NCBI GenBank assembly: GCA_030425195.1
Contig: JAUIAV010000002.1
Coordinates: 124,001 to 188,000 of the forward strand
Direction: 5' to 3'
Length of the DNA: 64,000 bases
From: Gammaproteobacteria bacterium
GTDB taxonomy: Bacteria; Pseudomonadota; Gammaproteobacteria; Pseudomonadales; Azotimanducaceae
In this document: one piece after another, positions 29,832-39,475 of the stretch
Layout: every line of letters starts with the position of its first letter
Numbering within the stretch: the first letter of the stretch is position 1
Made by a program: the position numbers and the translations under genes
Notes under the pieces: generated by a model
Told to the model about the DNA's origin: nothing
The model's database searches: none
What the model saw: the letters and a program-made list of their open reading frames with translations, nothing else

Positions 29832-31150
29832 AGCTGGCCAATGCATCGGGCACCACCGCGCGGTTCGCCGTGATCGGCGTGCTCACACTCGCCATGTACA
29901 TCCCGCTCGCCATGGTGGATGGGGTCACCACCGAGAGGCAGCGTTACTTCGAGCGGACCATGGACGACGTGGCCAGCGCCTGGGGAGGCGAGCAGGCAGT
30001 CAGCGGCCCGTTTCTGGTGGTGCCGGAAGTGGTGCGGCGCCCGGCGAACGCCGATGGAGGAGGGCCGGAGACCTTCGTCACCCAGCGTGTCATATTGCCT
30101 TCCCGGCTGGCGCTGCAGGTGGATGTCCGGCATCAGATGCGCAGCCGGGCGCTCTACGAGGTACCCGTTTACACGGCACTACTCCGGGTGCAGGGGACGT
30201 TCCCGCCTCTGGACCAGAGTTCAGGCATCCCGACGGGTGCGCGCCTGGATCCGGACAATGCCCGGGTCGTGCTTGGTATCAGTCATACGCGGGCCATCAG
30301 CCGTGCGTCGGACTTCACTCTCGGCAGCGAGTCGTTGCGCTTCGAGTCCGGTACGGCGGCGGGCTGGCTGGGCAGCGGCATTCAGGCATCAGCCAGCGGC
30401 TACGACGGAACGCGTGCACAGGCCTTCGCCTTCGAGCTGGAACTCAAGGGCAGCCGTGCGCTCGGACTGACACCGGTCGGCGGTACGTCCGACATGCGGA
30501 TGACCTCCAGCTGGCCGCATCCCAGTTTTACCGGCCAGTATCTCCCCCGGGAGCAGACGGTCTCGGCGGATGGATTCACGGCGAGCTGGCAGGTGCACGA
30601 GCTGGCCAGAGATCTCCCCGCCAGCTGGCGGGTCAGTGATCAGACGGTCTCGACCGGGCAGATGCTGGCGTCCGTGCGGCTGTTCCAGCCGGTGACGGGC
30701 TATCGGGTGGTGGACCGGGCCATCAAGTACGGCGTGCTCTTCATCGCGCTGACCTTTCTCAGCTTCGTTTGCTTCGAGCTCACCGTCGGTCTGCGCTTTC
30801 ATCCGGTGCAGTACGGCGTGGTGGGCCTGGGCCTGGTGCTTTTCTATCTGGCTCTGCTGTCTCTGTCCGAGCATCTCTCCTTCGGTGTCGCCTATCTGGC
30901 AGCTACCGGGCTGCTCACGGCACTGATCGCCGGATACGTGCGCAGCATGACCGGCTCCTCCGGCCTGACCCTCTGGACGGCCGTGGTGGTGGCGGCACTC
31001 TACGGGGTGCTTTATGTGCTGCTGAAACTCGAAACCTACGCTCTGCTGGTGGGTACGGGCGTTCTGTTCCTGGGTCTCGGCGCGTTGATGTTCAGTACCC
31101 GCTCGATGGCGGAAACGCCGGGTCGGGGGGAGACATCAGGCCAGGTATGA
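29828..31150 (+). CDS. creD: Inner membrane protein CreD family
   Basis: N-terminal TM, large periplasmic region, LRFHPVQYGVVGLGLVLFYLALLSLSEHLSFGVAYL C-terminal TM block characteristic of CreD. Confidence 0.9.
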   Translation: MKLANASGTTARFAVIGVLTLAMYIPLAMVDGVTTERQRYFERTMDDVASAWGGEQAVSGPFLVVPEVVRRPANADGGGPETFVTQRVILPSRLALQVDVRHQMRSRALYEVPVYTALLRVQGTFPPLDQSSGIPTGARLDPDNARVVLGISHTRAISRASDFTLGSESLRFESGTAAGWLGSGIQASASGYDGTRAQAFAFELELKGSRALGLTPVGGTSDMRMTSSWPHPSFTGQYLPREQTVSADGFTASWQVHELARDLPASWRVSDQTVSTGQMLASVRLFQPVTGYRVVDRAIKYGVLFIALTFLSFVCFELTVGLRFHPVQYGVVGLGLVLFYLALLSLSEHLSFGVAYLAATGLLTALIAGYVRSMTGSSGLTLWTAVVVAALYGVLYVLLKLETYALLVGTGVLFLGLGALMFSTRSMAETPGRGETSGQV

Positions 31151-31741
31151 GGCCGGGTCGATGAGCTCGATTTCCAGCGCCTGCGGGTCCAGATCGGCGA
31201 TCAGCTCATCGAACAGGGACAGACGCTGCTCGAGCTGAGAAGCCGTTGTCCGCCCGGGCAGACATAGAGCGACATGATGGTGCCGTATCCAGATCTCCCG
31301 ATCCCGGCCGCTGCTGAGCCAGTCATGAATCGCCTCCGTCGTCCAGCGGCTGGTGCCGAGTGCGGAAGCGACGCGGCGAACGATGATCCGGCTGTTGGTC
31401 ACCAGTTCCACGTTCACGGTAGCGTCCACCGCGTCGTTGCCGCGGGTATCCCTGACTTCGAGCAGATAGCCCGGAAGCTCGATCCGGTCACCCGGACGGA
31501 TGAGGACGGATTCGTCCGGCTGCAGCAGTGTGCCGTTCAGATAGGTGGGGTTGCTGCCCTGGGCGATGAGCCGATAGCCGTCCGCCTCTTTGAAGACCTT
31601 GGCGTGCCGTCGGGAAATGTGGGAGGAATTCGGCAGGCAGAGATCGTTGGCGGGGTTTCTGCCGATACTGAAGGGCCAGCGGCGAACCCGCACATATTCG
31701 TAGTCGCCCCCCTGGTAAGACACGCCAAACTGCAGACTCAT
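31136..31741 (-). CDS. FHA domain-containing protein with uncharacterised C-terminal region
   Basis: FSIGRNPANDLCLPNSSHISRRHAKVFKEADGYRLIAQGSNPTYLNG is a canonical FHA core. Confidence 0.85.
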   Translation of the reverse strand: MSLQFGVSYQGGDYEYVRVRRWPFSIGRNPANDLCLPNSSHISRRHAKVFKEADGYRLIAQGSNPTYLNGTLLQPDESVLIRPGDRIELPGYLLEVRDTRGNDAVDATVNVELVTNSRIIVRRVASALGTSRWTTEAIHDWLSSGRDREIWIRHHHVALCLPGRTTASQLEQRLSLFDELIADLDPQALEIELIDPASYLA

Positions 31742-31860
31742 CGTCCTGGAAGACGGTTGCCGGGTCCGTCTACAAAATCCTTACAATTCAACCGTCGCAG
31801 AATAGCAGTGCGAAAAATGGAGATCATGAAACTTCCGTAATCCGCCAGGGACTGGGGAAA

Positions 31861-31903
31861 GGCAGAAAAACTGACACGACGGGCGGATGCCACGTCGTGT
31901 CGG
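31861..31903 (-). terminator. Putative Rho-independent terminator (minus strand)
   Basis: CTGACACGACG (31871-31881) / CGTCGTGTCGG (31893-31903) inverted repeat with inner GGC-GGAT-GCC; on the minus strand it is followed directly by TTTTT. Confidence 0.7.
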
Positions 31904-32078
31904 TTCTCCTCGGCTTCTGGGGGCAGGGAGAGGTGAGCACAGGTTCGTCTGGCCGGGTCTTCCGCCCGGTTACTCTGTCAGGGGTTCGGGAATGTTAGGG
32001 CGGTGCCGGGAGCGCCGCTTGTGGATAAGCTGTGAATTCCTGCTGCTTTCTGTCAGAACGCCGGAAAAAGCCGCACGG

Positions 32079-32555
32079 TCATTCCGGTTCGGTGCGCCGT
32101 GCGCTGAGAGTGCCGCTGTTGAAACCGAGCCAGTGCATGCGGCCCAGGTACCGGGCGTGCTCGATCTTGATGCAGCGGTCCACGATCACCTCCATGCCGC
32201 CGGTGAGCGCGATGTCGATCCCCTCCTCGCTGATCACGCCGAACTGGAGCCACAGAAAACGGGCGCCGATGGCGACGGCGTCGCGGGCGATATCGGGTAC
32301 CGCGGACGGATCCCGGAAGACGTCCACCACATCCACCTGCCCGGGCACCTCCGTGAGGCTCGGGTAGCTGCCCAGCCCGTAGATTTCGGACTCCCGAGGA
32401 TTGACGGGCACCACGTCGTAGTGGTGGCGCTTCAGGTAGAAACCCACGAAATTGCTGGCCCGGAGCTCATTACCCGACATGCCCACCACGGCGATGCGCT
32501 TTGCCTGCAGTGCCCGCTGGATCACGGCCGCGTCCTGATATTCCGCAAGATTCAT
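32079..32555 (-). CDS. CoA-binding protein (YccU-like)
   Basis: IAVVGMSGNELRASNFVGFYLKRHHYDVVPVNPRESEIYGLGSYPSL. Confidence 0.85.
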   Translation of the reverse strand: MNLAEYQDAAVIQRALQAKRIAVVGMSGNELRASNFVGFYLKRHHYDVVPVNPRESEIYGLGSYPSLTEVPGQVDVVDVFRDPSAVPDIARDAVAIGARFLWLQFGVISEEGIDIALTGGMEVIVDRCIKIEHARYLGRMHWLGFNSGTLSARRTEPE

Positions 32556-33859
32556 GTTTTTTCTCCCGCTGCCTGAAATCCCCGTTCCAGGTCCCAGATG
32601 AGATCGTCCGCATCCTCGATACCGATGGAAAGACGGATGGTGCCGGGCCCGATGCCCGCGGCTCTGAGCTCCCCGTCCGAAAGCTGCCGGTGGGTGGTGG
32701 TGGCAGGGTGGATGACCAGTGATTTGGCGTCACCGACGTTGGCCAGATGACTGAACAGGGTCAGGTTCTCGATGAACCGGACCCCGGCTTCCCGGCCGCC
32801 TCGAAGATCGAAACAGAAGACCGCCCCCGGGCCTTCGGGCAGGTATCTGGCCACCAGCGGTGCGTACGGGCTGTCGGCCAGGCCCGGATAGCTCACCGAA
32901 TCCACCAGAGGATTTCCGGCCAGAAATTCCGCCACCGTCCTGGCGTTCGCCACATGGGCCCGCATCCGCAGAGGCAGCGTCTCGAGCCCCTGCGCGAGCA
33001 GGAAGGCGTTGAACGGTGACAGCGCCGCGCCCAGGTCCCGGAGGGTCTCTGCCCGGAGCTTCATCAGGTAGCCGAAAGTCCCGAACGTTTCATGGAAGGC
33101 GAGCCCATGGTAGGCGGGCGAGGGCTCGGCGATCACCGGAAAGCGTCCGTTCGACCAGTCGAACCCGCCAGACTCGATCACCGCGCCGCCGAGACTGGTG
33201 CCGTGACCGCCGATGAACTTGGTGGCCGAGTAGACGACGATGTCGGCGCCCCAATCGAGGGGCCGGCAGAGGTAAGGCGTGGCGAAGGTGTTGTCCACCA
33301 TCAGCGGCGTATCGTGATCGTGGGCGATGGCGGCCACGGTCTCGATGTCCAGCACGTTGCCGCCGGGGTTGCCGATCGTCTCGGCGAACAGCAGCTTCGT
33401 GTTCTCCTGCAGACCGCTTCGCCATGCTTCCGGATCGTCCGGATTGACGAAAGTGAGCTCCACCGAGAGCTTCCGGAACAGGTGCTTCAGCTGGGTGACG
33501 GAGCCGCCGTAGAGCGCGCTGGAAGCCAGCACGTGATCACCCGGATTCAGCAGGGTGAAGAACGCGGCGGACTGTGCCGCCAGACCGCTGGCGAAAGCGA
33601 CCGCACCCACGCCGCCGTCCAGATTGGCCAGCCGTTCCTCGAAGGCGGCCACCGTCGGATTCATGATCCGGGCGTAGGTGTTTCCGTACTCCTGGAGATT
33701 GAAGTATGCGGCGGCTGCCTCGGAGTCTTCGAACACGTAGCTCGTGGTCTGAAAGATGGGCAGGGCCCGGGCGCCATTGCCCGGGTCCGGGCGGGCGCCG
33801 GCGTGCACGGCACGCGTATGGAAGCCGAAAGGCCGCTCTGCCCTGATCCGATCGCTCAT
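32552..33859 (-). CDS. O-acetylhomoserine aminocarboxypropyltransferase/cysteine synthase family (PLP-dependent sulfhydrylase)
   Basis: TRAVHAGARPDPGNGARALPIFQTTSYVFED; YSATKFIGGHG PLP lysine motif. Confidence 0.92.
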   Translation of the reverse strand: MSDRIRAERPFGFHTRAVHAGARPDPGNGARALPIFQTTSYVFEDSEAAAAYFNLQEYGNTYARIMNPTVAAFEERLANLDGGVGAVAFASGLAAQSAAFFTLLNPGDHVLASSALYGGSVTQLKHLFRKLSVELTFVNPDDPEAWRSGLQENTKLLFAETIGNPGGNVLDIETVAAIAHDHDTPLMVDNTFATPYLCRPLDWGADIVVYSATKFIGGHGTSLGGAVIESGGFDWSNGRFPVIAEPSPAYHGLAFHETFGTFGYLMKLRAETLRDLGAALSPFNAFLLAQGLETLPLRMRAHVANARTVAEFLAGNPLVDSVSYPGLADSPYAPLVARYLPEGPGAVFCFDLRGGREAGVRFIENLTLFSHLANVGDAKSLVIHPATTTHRQLSDGELRAAGIGPGTIRLSIGIEDADDLIWDLERGFQAAGEKT

Positions 33860-33935
33860 GATTTTCTCCCGGTCTGCATCCATCACGGACGGATGGTGGC
33901 GCCTCGACGGGCGGATGACAAACCGGTCTGCGAAG

Positions 33936-34670
33936 TCAGGCGCCGCGGCGTGCTCCGGGCACGAAGGCGGGAACCTCGGTCTGATAGCGCCGGTAGCGTG
34001 CACCCAGGCTCCGGACCAGATCCGCTTCCTCGAACTTCGTTGCGATCAGCACGTAGCCGGTCATGGTGATCGCCCACAGGAGCTGTCCCACTGTCATGTG
34101 CGGGGTCAGCCAGGGAACGAGCATCCAGCCGACGCTGATGGGATGTCGCACGAGCGCATACAGGTAGCGGGAAGCGAAGGGGACTTCCGACGGCGGTCTG
34201 CCATGGAGATGCTGCCAGGCCTGGTCCAGGCCGAAGAAACCCAGATGCCCGAAATGAAACGTGGACGCGAACATCAGTGTCCAGGTGAGGAGATAGCCGG
34301 TGATGAGTGCGGCCGAGAGCGCGGGGCCGTTCACCTGCCACACCGTTGCCGGGATGGGTTGCCAGCAGAGAACGAGAGCGGCCGTGAGTGCCGCGGTCAT
34401 GTACAGGTAGGTGGCCCGCTCGATGGGTTCGGGCACCCAGCGCGTCCACCACCGCTTGAACGAGGTGCGTGCCGTCAGAGAGTGATGAGCGCCGAACAGA
34501 GCCAGCAGGCCCACGTTGATGGGCACGGACAGCCAGCCGAAGCGGGGGGTGCCCGAGTTGATGGTGACCGGCACGGCGAAGTCGGCGAGAAAGCCCACCA
34601 GATAGGCGATGGTCGCAAGCCCGACCAGATAGCCGAGTGCGGCGTAGACGAAGAAAAACAAGCGCTTCAT
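33936..34670 (-). CDS. mddA: Methanethiol S-methyltransferase MddA-like (NnrU-related membrane protein)
   Basis: Multi-pass; LFGAHHSLTAR, SRYLYALVRHPISVGWMLVPWLTPHMT, KFEEADLVRSLGARYRRYQTEVPAFVP. Confidence 0.8.
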   Translation of the reverse strand: MKRLFFFVYAALGYLVGLATIAYLVGFLADFAVPVTINSGTPRFGWLSVPINVGLLALFGAHHSLTARTSFKRWWTRWVPEPIERATYLYMTAALTAALVLCWQPIPATVWQVNGPALSAALITGYLLTWTLMFASTFHFGHLGFFGLDQAWQHLHGRPPSEVPFASRYLYALVRHPISVGWMLVPWLTPHMTVGQLLWAITMTGYVLIATKFEEADLVRSLGARYRRYQTEVPAFVPGARRGA

Positions 34671-34692
34671 TTCAGAGTCTCCAGGATGATGA

Positions 34693-35787
34693 TCAGCCGG
34701 CAGGCGCGCGGTCGAGCCACTGACCGAGAACGCGCCGACTATGGTCGGGTGAGGCGGATTCGAGGAGGCGGTCTCTCAGCCTCCGCAGCGGCGGCCATTC
34801 GATGTGCGCAACCCTGCCCATGAGATGGGAGAGCCGGCGGACGCTGCGCAGACGCGCATCGCGCAGCTGTGCCAGCCGTCCTGCCGGCTCGGGCGTACCC
34901 TGCTGGAGCAGTCCGGTCAGGGCATGGGCATCCTCGATCCCCAGCGCCGCGCCCTGACCCAGGTTCGGCGTGAGCGCGTGGGCGGCATCGCCGATCAGCA
35001 CGACACGTCCACGGCCCCAGAAGACGGGGATATCGGTGAGTGGATGCTGCAGCCAGGACTGTCCGGATGAAAAACAGGCTGCGATGGACCGGCCCGTCCG
35101 CCCCATCGCCCGGATGGCGGCTTCGATCTCCGGCATCGGAAGCGCGCCGTCGTGCCGGCTCCGCACCCAGAACACGTAACTGCGCCCCGCATCGAGCGGC
35201 ACGATGCCCAGCCGATGACGCCCGGCGTGAATCTCCCGGGCGCTGTCGCCGCAGGGCCTGTCCTCGATCACCGTCCTTGAGCACCACTGTCGGCTCCGGC
35301 GAACGGCCGGCGTGCCGCAGAGGGTGGTGCGGATGCCGGAACCGATACCGTCGGCGCCGATGAGATGACTGGCCTGCACCACGATGCCCGAGCTCAGGCG
35401 GACCACGCACCCCGCCGGCTGATCCTGCCAGGCGGCGACGGAAGTGCCGAGGTGCAGGCGCGCCTCGTCGATCTGAGCGAGCAGAAACTTCTGCAGGTCA
35501 CCTCTGTGAATGCCCCGGGACCGGGTGGCCCGATCCAGCACCAGAGTGTGCAGATCGGGCCGGTCGGCGCTGCCGATGATCATCCGGTCAATGGGTGCGG
35601 AGACCGCCTCGATGTCCGCTTCGGGCAGTCTGTCGAGCACGGTCAGCGCGTTCCGCTGGAGCACGATTCCGGCGCCCACGGGTGCCAGCACGGGACTCTG
35701 CTCGATCAGGCGGTAGTCCAGGCCCTGCTGCTCCAGAAGACCTGCCAGCGTCAGGCCGGTGATGCCGGCGCCCTGGATGACGATCAT
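34693..35787 (-). CDS. FAD-dependent monooxygenase
   Basis: VIQGAGITGLTLAGLLEQQGLDYRLIEQ, LIGADGIGSGIR, VVLIGDAAHALTPNLGQGAALGIEDA. Confidence 0.9.
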   Translation of the reverse strand: MIVIQGAGITGLTLAGLLEQQGLDYRLIEQSPVLAPVGAGIVLQRNALTVLDRLPEADIEAVSAPIDRMIIGSADRPDLHTLVLDRATRSRGIHRGDLQKFLLAQIDEARLHLGTSVAAWQDQPAGCVVRLSSGIVVQASHLIGADGIGSGIRTTLCGTPAVRRSRQWCSRTVIEDRPCGDSAREIHAGRHRLGIVPLDAGRSYVFWVRSRHDGALPMPEIEAAIRAMGRTGRSIAACFSSGQSWLQHPLTDIPVFWGRGRVVLIGDAAHALTPNLGQGAALGIEDAHALTGLLQQGTPEPAGRLAQLRDARLRSVRRLSHLMGRVAHIEWPPLRRLRDRLLESASPDHSRRVLGQWLDRAPAG

Positions 35788-35826
35788 CGCTTCCGCACTT
35801 CCGTTCCGTTGAGTGAATGGGATCTA

Positions 35827-35898
35827 TGAGCATGCTCAATGAGCGTGCTCATTTAAGCGCATATCGGCCGCACGGTCAATTGATTGAGTGTGCTCAAT
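35827..35898. promoter_or_regulatory. Three TGAG-N4-CTCA inverted repeats in the monooxygenase/TetR intergenic region (putative TetR operators)
   Basis: TGAGCATGCTCA (35827-35838), ATGAGCGTGCTCAT (35839-35852), ATTGAGTGTGCTCAAT (35883-35898). Confidence 0.75.
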
Positions 35899-35938
35899 GA
35901 GTGCGCCATACTGGCCCGGCCTCATCAATAGGACAGCC

Positions 35939-36505
35939 ATGACGACCACACGCCAGCAGCAGAAAGCGGAAACCCGGCGCAGACTCATTGAGCAGGCAGC
36001 CGATCTGTTTGCCGAACACGGTTATGAAGGCACGACCACGCGGCAGATTGCGGAAAGCTGCGACGTCAGCATCGGCACCGTGTTCGCCCACTTTCCGAAC
36101 AAGCAGAAACTGCTGCAGGCGGTGCTCTTTGAAGGCGTGGAGCATTCGCTCAGCCGGGCGAGAGCGAAGCTCCATGGAAACGTCGACTTAGCGGAAGCGG
36201 CAGCCGTGTTCGCAGCCTCTCTGTTCCGGTTTTACGTGGAAAGACGGGAGCTGAGCCGGGAACTGCTCAAGCACAGCCTCTTCGACACCGCCGATTTCGC
36301 AGAGCAGCTGATGAGCTTCCGGGACGAGCTGCTTGCCTACCTCGAACGGTCCAAGGGTACCCGCGGGCGGGACGACCCGGTGGTGGTGGACGCGCTGCTC
36401 GGCCACTACTTCCTGATGCTGCTGAGTCTGCTGAACGACGAGCGCATGACCACGGCTCGAGCCGTGAGCCGGCTCAGGCGGATGAACGCGCTGGTGCTCG
36501 GCTGA
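35939..36505 (+). CDS. TetR/AcrR family transcriptional regulator
   Basis: RRRLIEQAADLFAEHGYEGTTTRQIAESCDVSIGTVFAHFPNKQKLL. Confidence 0.92.
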   Translation: MTTTRQQQKAETRRRLIEQAADLFAEHGYEGTTTRQIAESCDVSIGTVFAHFPNKQKLLQAVLFEGVEHSLSRARAKLHGNVDLAEAAAVFAASLFRFYVERRELSRELLKHSLFDTADFAEQLMSFRDELLAYLERSKGTRGRDDPVVVDALLGHYFLMLLSLLNDERMTTARAVSRLRRMNALVLG

Positions 36506-36708
36506 GAACTCAGGCGCACGCGGGGAGCCGGTTCAGATTCCGGTACCGGTCCAGACCCCGATCGACGAGCCCCGTATGGTCGTGCCCATCGCCTCCCGGT
36601 GGTGCGCCGACCTGCCCATCTGAACCGCTCCCGCTCCCCCTGCTGCTGCCGGTTTACAACGACGGGCCGGTTACGGTTCCATTGTGCTGCAGATTCAGGG
36701 AGATGGGG

Positions 36709-38616
36709 ATGAGCGTCAGAAACTGGCTGATGTCTGGATGTCTTGTCATGCTGACCGGGGGCTGTGGTCAGGATGATGCCGCGCAAGTACCGGGCGAGGC
36801 GAGCGGGCCGGAAGCGGCGCCGGCGGCGGCGGCGGACAGGTCTGATGCGGTGCGGACGAATCCGCTCAGGGACGTCTACTTCGGGGATACCCACATCCAC
36901 ACGGTCCTCTCCTTCGACGCCTTCCTGATGGGTACCCGGAACACGCCCGACGATGCTTACGAGTTCGCAAAGGGCAGAGCCATCGAGCATGCCTCCGGCT
37001 TCCGGATGCAGATGAAGAAGCCGCTGGATTTCCTGGCGGTGTCTGACCATGCGTTCTACCTCGGCATGATGCGAGAGATTTCGGAAGGCCGGATCCAGCA
37101 TGCGCTGTCAGAGGCGGTGAGAGGCGCGGTGGACCCGGCGGGTTCCCGGGCGGCCTTTACCGTCGCCATCGGCCATGTGGCGGACATCACCCGGGCGCGC
37201 GCGGAAGACCCGGCGGTGGTGGACGATCTCGACGACCGTGCGGTTGCCCGGTCCGCCTGGCGGGAGATCATCGAGGCCGCAGAGCGGCACAACGATCCCG
37301 GCACCTTCACCACCTTCATTGGCTATGAGTACACGGCCTCAGGCCTCGAATTCCAGAATCTGCACCGGAACGTGATCTTCAGAGGGTCCGAGGTGCCGAG
37401 CCAGCCGTTCGCGCGCCTGGACTCGATCAATCCTGAAGATCTCTGGGACTGGATGGACGCCAACCGGGAACGGGGTATGGAAGCCATTGCCATCCCGCAC
37501 AATTCCAACGGGTCGGACGGGTGGATGTTCCAGACCACCAACTGGGCCGGTGAACCCATCGACGCCGCCTACGCCGAACAGCGGATGCGCAACGAGCCGC
37601 TGGTGGAAAACACCCAGGTGAAAGGCACCTCGGACACTCACCCGCTGCTGTCGCCGAACGATGAATGGGCGGACTTCGAGCTGATGGAGCTCAGAGTTGC
37701 CAGCACGCTGCCGTCCCGGCCCGAGGGCAGCTATGTCCGCGAAGCCTACCTCAATGGTCTCCTGATGGAGGAGCGGGATGGCATCAACCCTTACCGGTTC
37801 GGCGTGATCGGCTCATCGGATACGCACAATGCGGCGGGCTCCTTCGAAGAGGACAACTACTGGAGCAAGACGGGCGTGCTGGATATCGAGCCGTTCCAGC
37901 GCGGCTCGGTACCGCTGCCGGATTCGCCGGCGGATGCGCCCGAGTATGCGCAGAGCACCGCCCGGTTCTGGGGTGCCTCGGGGCTTGCCGGTGTCTGGGC
38001 GGAATCGAATACCCGGGATGCCATCTTTGCTGCCTTCCGGCGCAAGGAGACGTTCAGCACCAGCGGCCCGCACATCCGCGTCCGCTTCTTCGGCGGCTTC
38101 GGCTTCGATGAGCAGGCCCTGATGGAGAATCCGGTGAGTCACGGATACGACCGGGGTGTGCCGATGGGCGGTGATCTCCCGGGCGCGGGAGAAGGTGCGC
38201 CAGGCTTCCTCGTCTGGGCGGAGCGTGATCCGGACAGCGCGCCGCTGGACCGGCTGCAGATCGTCAAGGGCTGGGTGGAGCATGGAGAGGCGCAGGAGCG
38301 GGTGTTCGACATCGCCTGCTCGGACGGCGCAACTCCGAACGCCCTGGATCACCGCTGCCCGGACAACGGCGCCACGGTGAATCTGGAAACCTGCGCGGTC
38401 CCGGAAGACAGAGGCGCCGGCCAGCTGCTGACTGTCTGGACGGATCCGGCGTTCAATCCGAATCAGCGCGCCTTCTACTACGTGCGCGTGCTGGAAAATC
38501 CGAAGTGCCGCTGGTCCACGTGGGATGCCGTCCGTGCCGGCGTGGCACCCAATCCGGACCTGCCTGCCACCATCCAGGACCGGGCCTGGACGTCGCCGAT
38601 CTGGTACCTTCCGTGA
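36709..38616 (+). CDS. DUF3604 domain-containing lipoprotein
   Basis: Lipobox LTGGC; VYFGDTHIHTVLSFDAFLMGTRNTPDDAYEFAKG, a DUF3604 (PHP-like) start. Confidence 0.9.
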   Translation: MSVRNWLMSGCLVMLTGGCGQDDAAQVPGEASGPEAAPAAAADRSDAVRTNPLRDVYFGDTHIHTVLSFDAFLMGTRNTPDDAYEFAKGRAIEHASGFRMQMKKPLDFLAVSDHAFYLGMMREISEGRIQHALSEAVRGAVDPAGSRAAFTVAIGHVADITRARAEDPAVVDDLDDRAVARSAWREIIEAAERHNDPGTFTTFIGYEYTASGLEFQNLHRNVIFRGSEVPSQPFARLDSINPEDLWDWMDANRERGMEAIAIPHNSNGSDGWMFQTTNWAGEPIDAAYAEQRMRNEPLVENTQVKGTSDTHPLLSPNDEWADFELMELRVASTLPSRPEGSYVREAYLNGLLMEERDGINPYRFGVIGSSDTHNAAGSFEEDNYWSKTGVLDIEPFQRGSVPLPDSPADAPEYAQSTARFWGASGLAGVWAESNTRDAIFAAFRRKETFSTSGPHIRVRFFGGFGFDEQALMENPVSHGYDRGVPMGGDLPGAGEGAPGFLVWAERDPDSAPLDRLQIVKGWVEHGEAQERVFDIACSDGATPNALDHRCPDNGATVNLETCAVPEDRGAGQLLTVWTDPAFNPNQRAFYYVRVLENPKCRWSTWDAVRAGVAPNPDLPATIQDRAWTSPIWYLP

Positions 38617-38640
38617 AGGTGCTTCTCGTTCTGCGCATCA

Positions 38641-39420
38641 TCAGGGGGTGAGCGGCCGGTAGCGGATGCTGCGGAAATCCACGGGATGGGATTCGCTCTG
38701 CAGCGCGATGTAGCCGTTCTCGAGCAGGCGCACGGTCGCTTCGCCCTTCTGATGTGCGGCGGGATCGCTGAGCCTCGGGCCGTCGTATTCCAGCACGACC
38801 TCGCCGTTCACCAGATGCGTGAACCTGCCGCTGCCTCTGACGATCACCTCGGCCCGGACCCAGTCATCTCCGGGGATGGTCGGCGAATTCGAGTTCAGAC
38901 AGTGGGGTGTATAGAGGCTGCCGCGGAACATCACGTCGGTTCCCGGCGTGCACAGATTGTTGGTGGGACGGGACCGGGTGTCGTTCAGGCCGCCCAGAAA
39001 CTGTGCCTCGATGGACACGGGAAAGTCCTGGTGCAGCGACATGGCGTCGGGCGGTTCGGCGTGGAGCATGACGCCGCTGTTGCGTTCCGCCCAGGCGGGT
39101 CCTCCAGCGGCCTGCTCGCCGACGAACCGGTATTCGACCACCAGATGGTAGTGATCCAGCAGCGCTTTCCAGAACAGGTGACCGAAGCGGCCGTCGAACT
39201 GCTCATAGGCGTCGTAGCGGACCTTGAGCAGCCCGTCCTCCACACGGAAGGTGCGGCCGTAGTTCTCACCGGCGGGATAGCCGGTGATCTTCGCCGTCCA
39301 GCCATCGAGGCTGCGTCCGTCGAACAGGTCGATCCAGCCGTCGTCGCCGGCGGCGATCGCCCGGCCGCAGACCAGCCCGAAGACCAGCCCGAAGAGTAGC
39401 GCTGGGAGATGTCTGCCCAT
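38641..39420 (-). CDS. DUF1080 (3-keto-disaccharide hydrolase-like) secreted protein
   Basis: Signal peptide; WIDLFDGRSLDGWTAKITGYPAGENYG...NSGVMLHAE. Confidence 0.88.
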   Translation of the reverse strand: MGRHLPALLFGLVFGLVCGRAIAAGDDGWIDLFDGRSLDGWTAKITGYPAGENYGRTFRVEDGLLKVRYDAYEQFDGRFGHLFWKALLDHYHLVVEYRFVGEQAAGGPAWAERNSGVMLHAEPPDAMSLHQDFPVSIEAQFLGGLNDTRSRPTNNLCTPGTDVMFRGSLYTPHCLNSNSPTIPGDDWVRAEVIVRGSGRFTHLVNGEVVLEYDGPRLSDPAAHQKGEATVRLLENGYIALQSESHPVDFRSIRYRPLTP

Positions 39421-39475
39421 GAGTGAATCCTATCGCGCTGAAGGCATCCTGTCGGGATCGGGTATATTTCCGATC

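Noticed and set aside
1977-31808. 14-bp identical string ACCGTCGCAGAATA at 1977 and 31791
   Set aside because: Several 14-mer repeats are expected by chance in 64 kb; no surrounding similarity.
36810-36840. GGC-rich run near the DUF3604 N-terminus as a regulatory repeat
   Set aside because: Encodes an Ala-rich linker after a lipobox, ordinary for high-GC lipoproteins.
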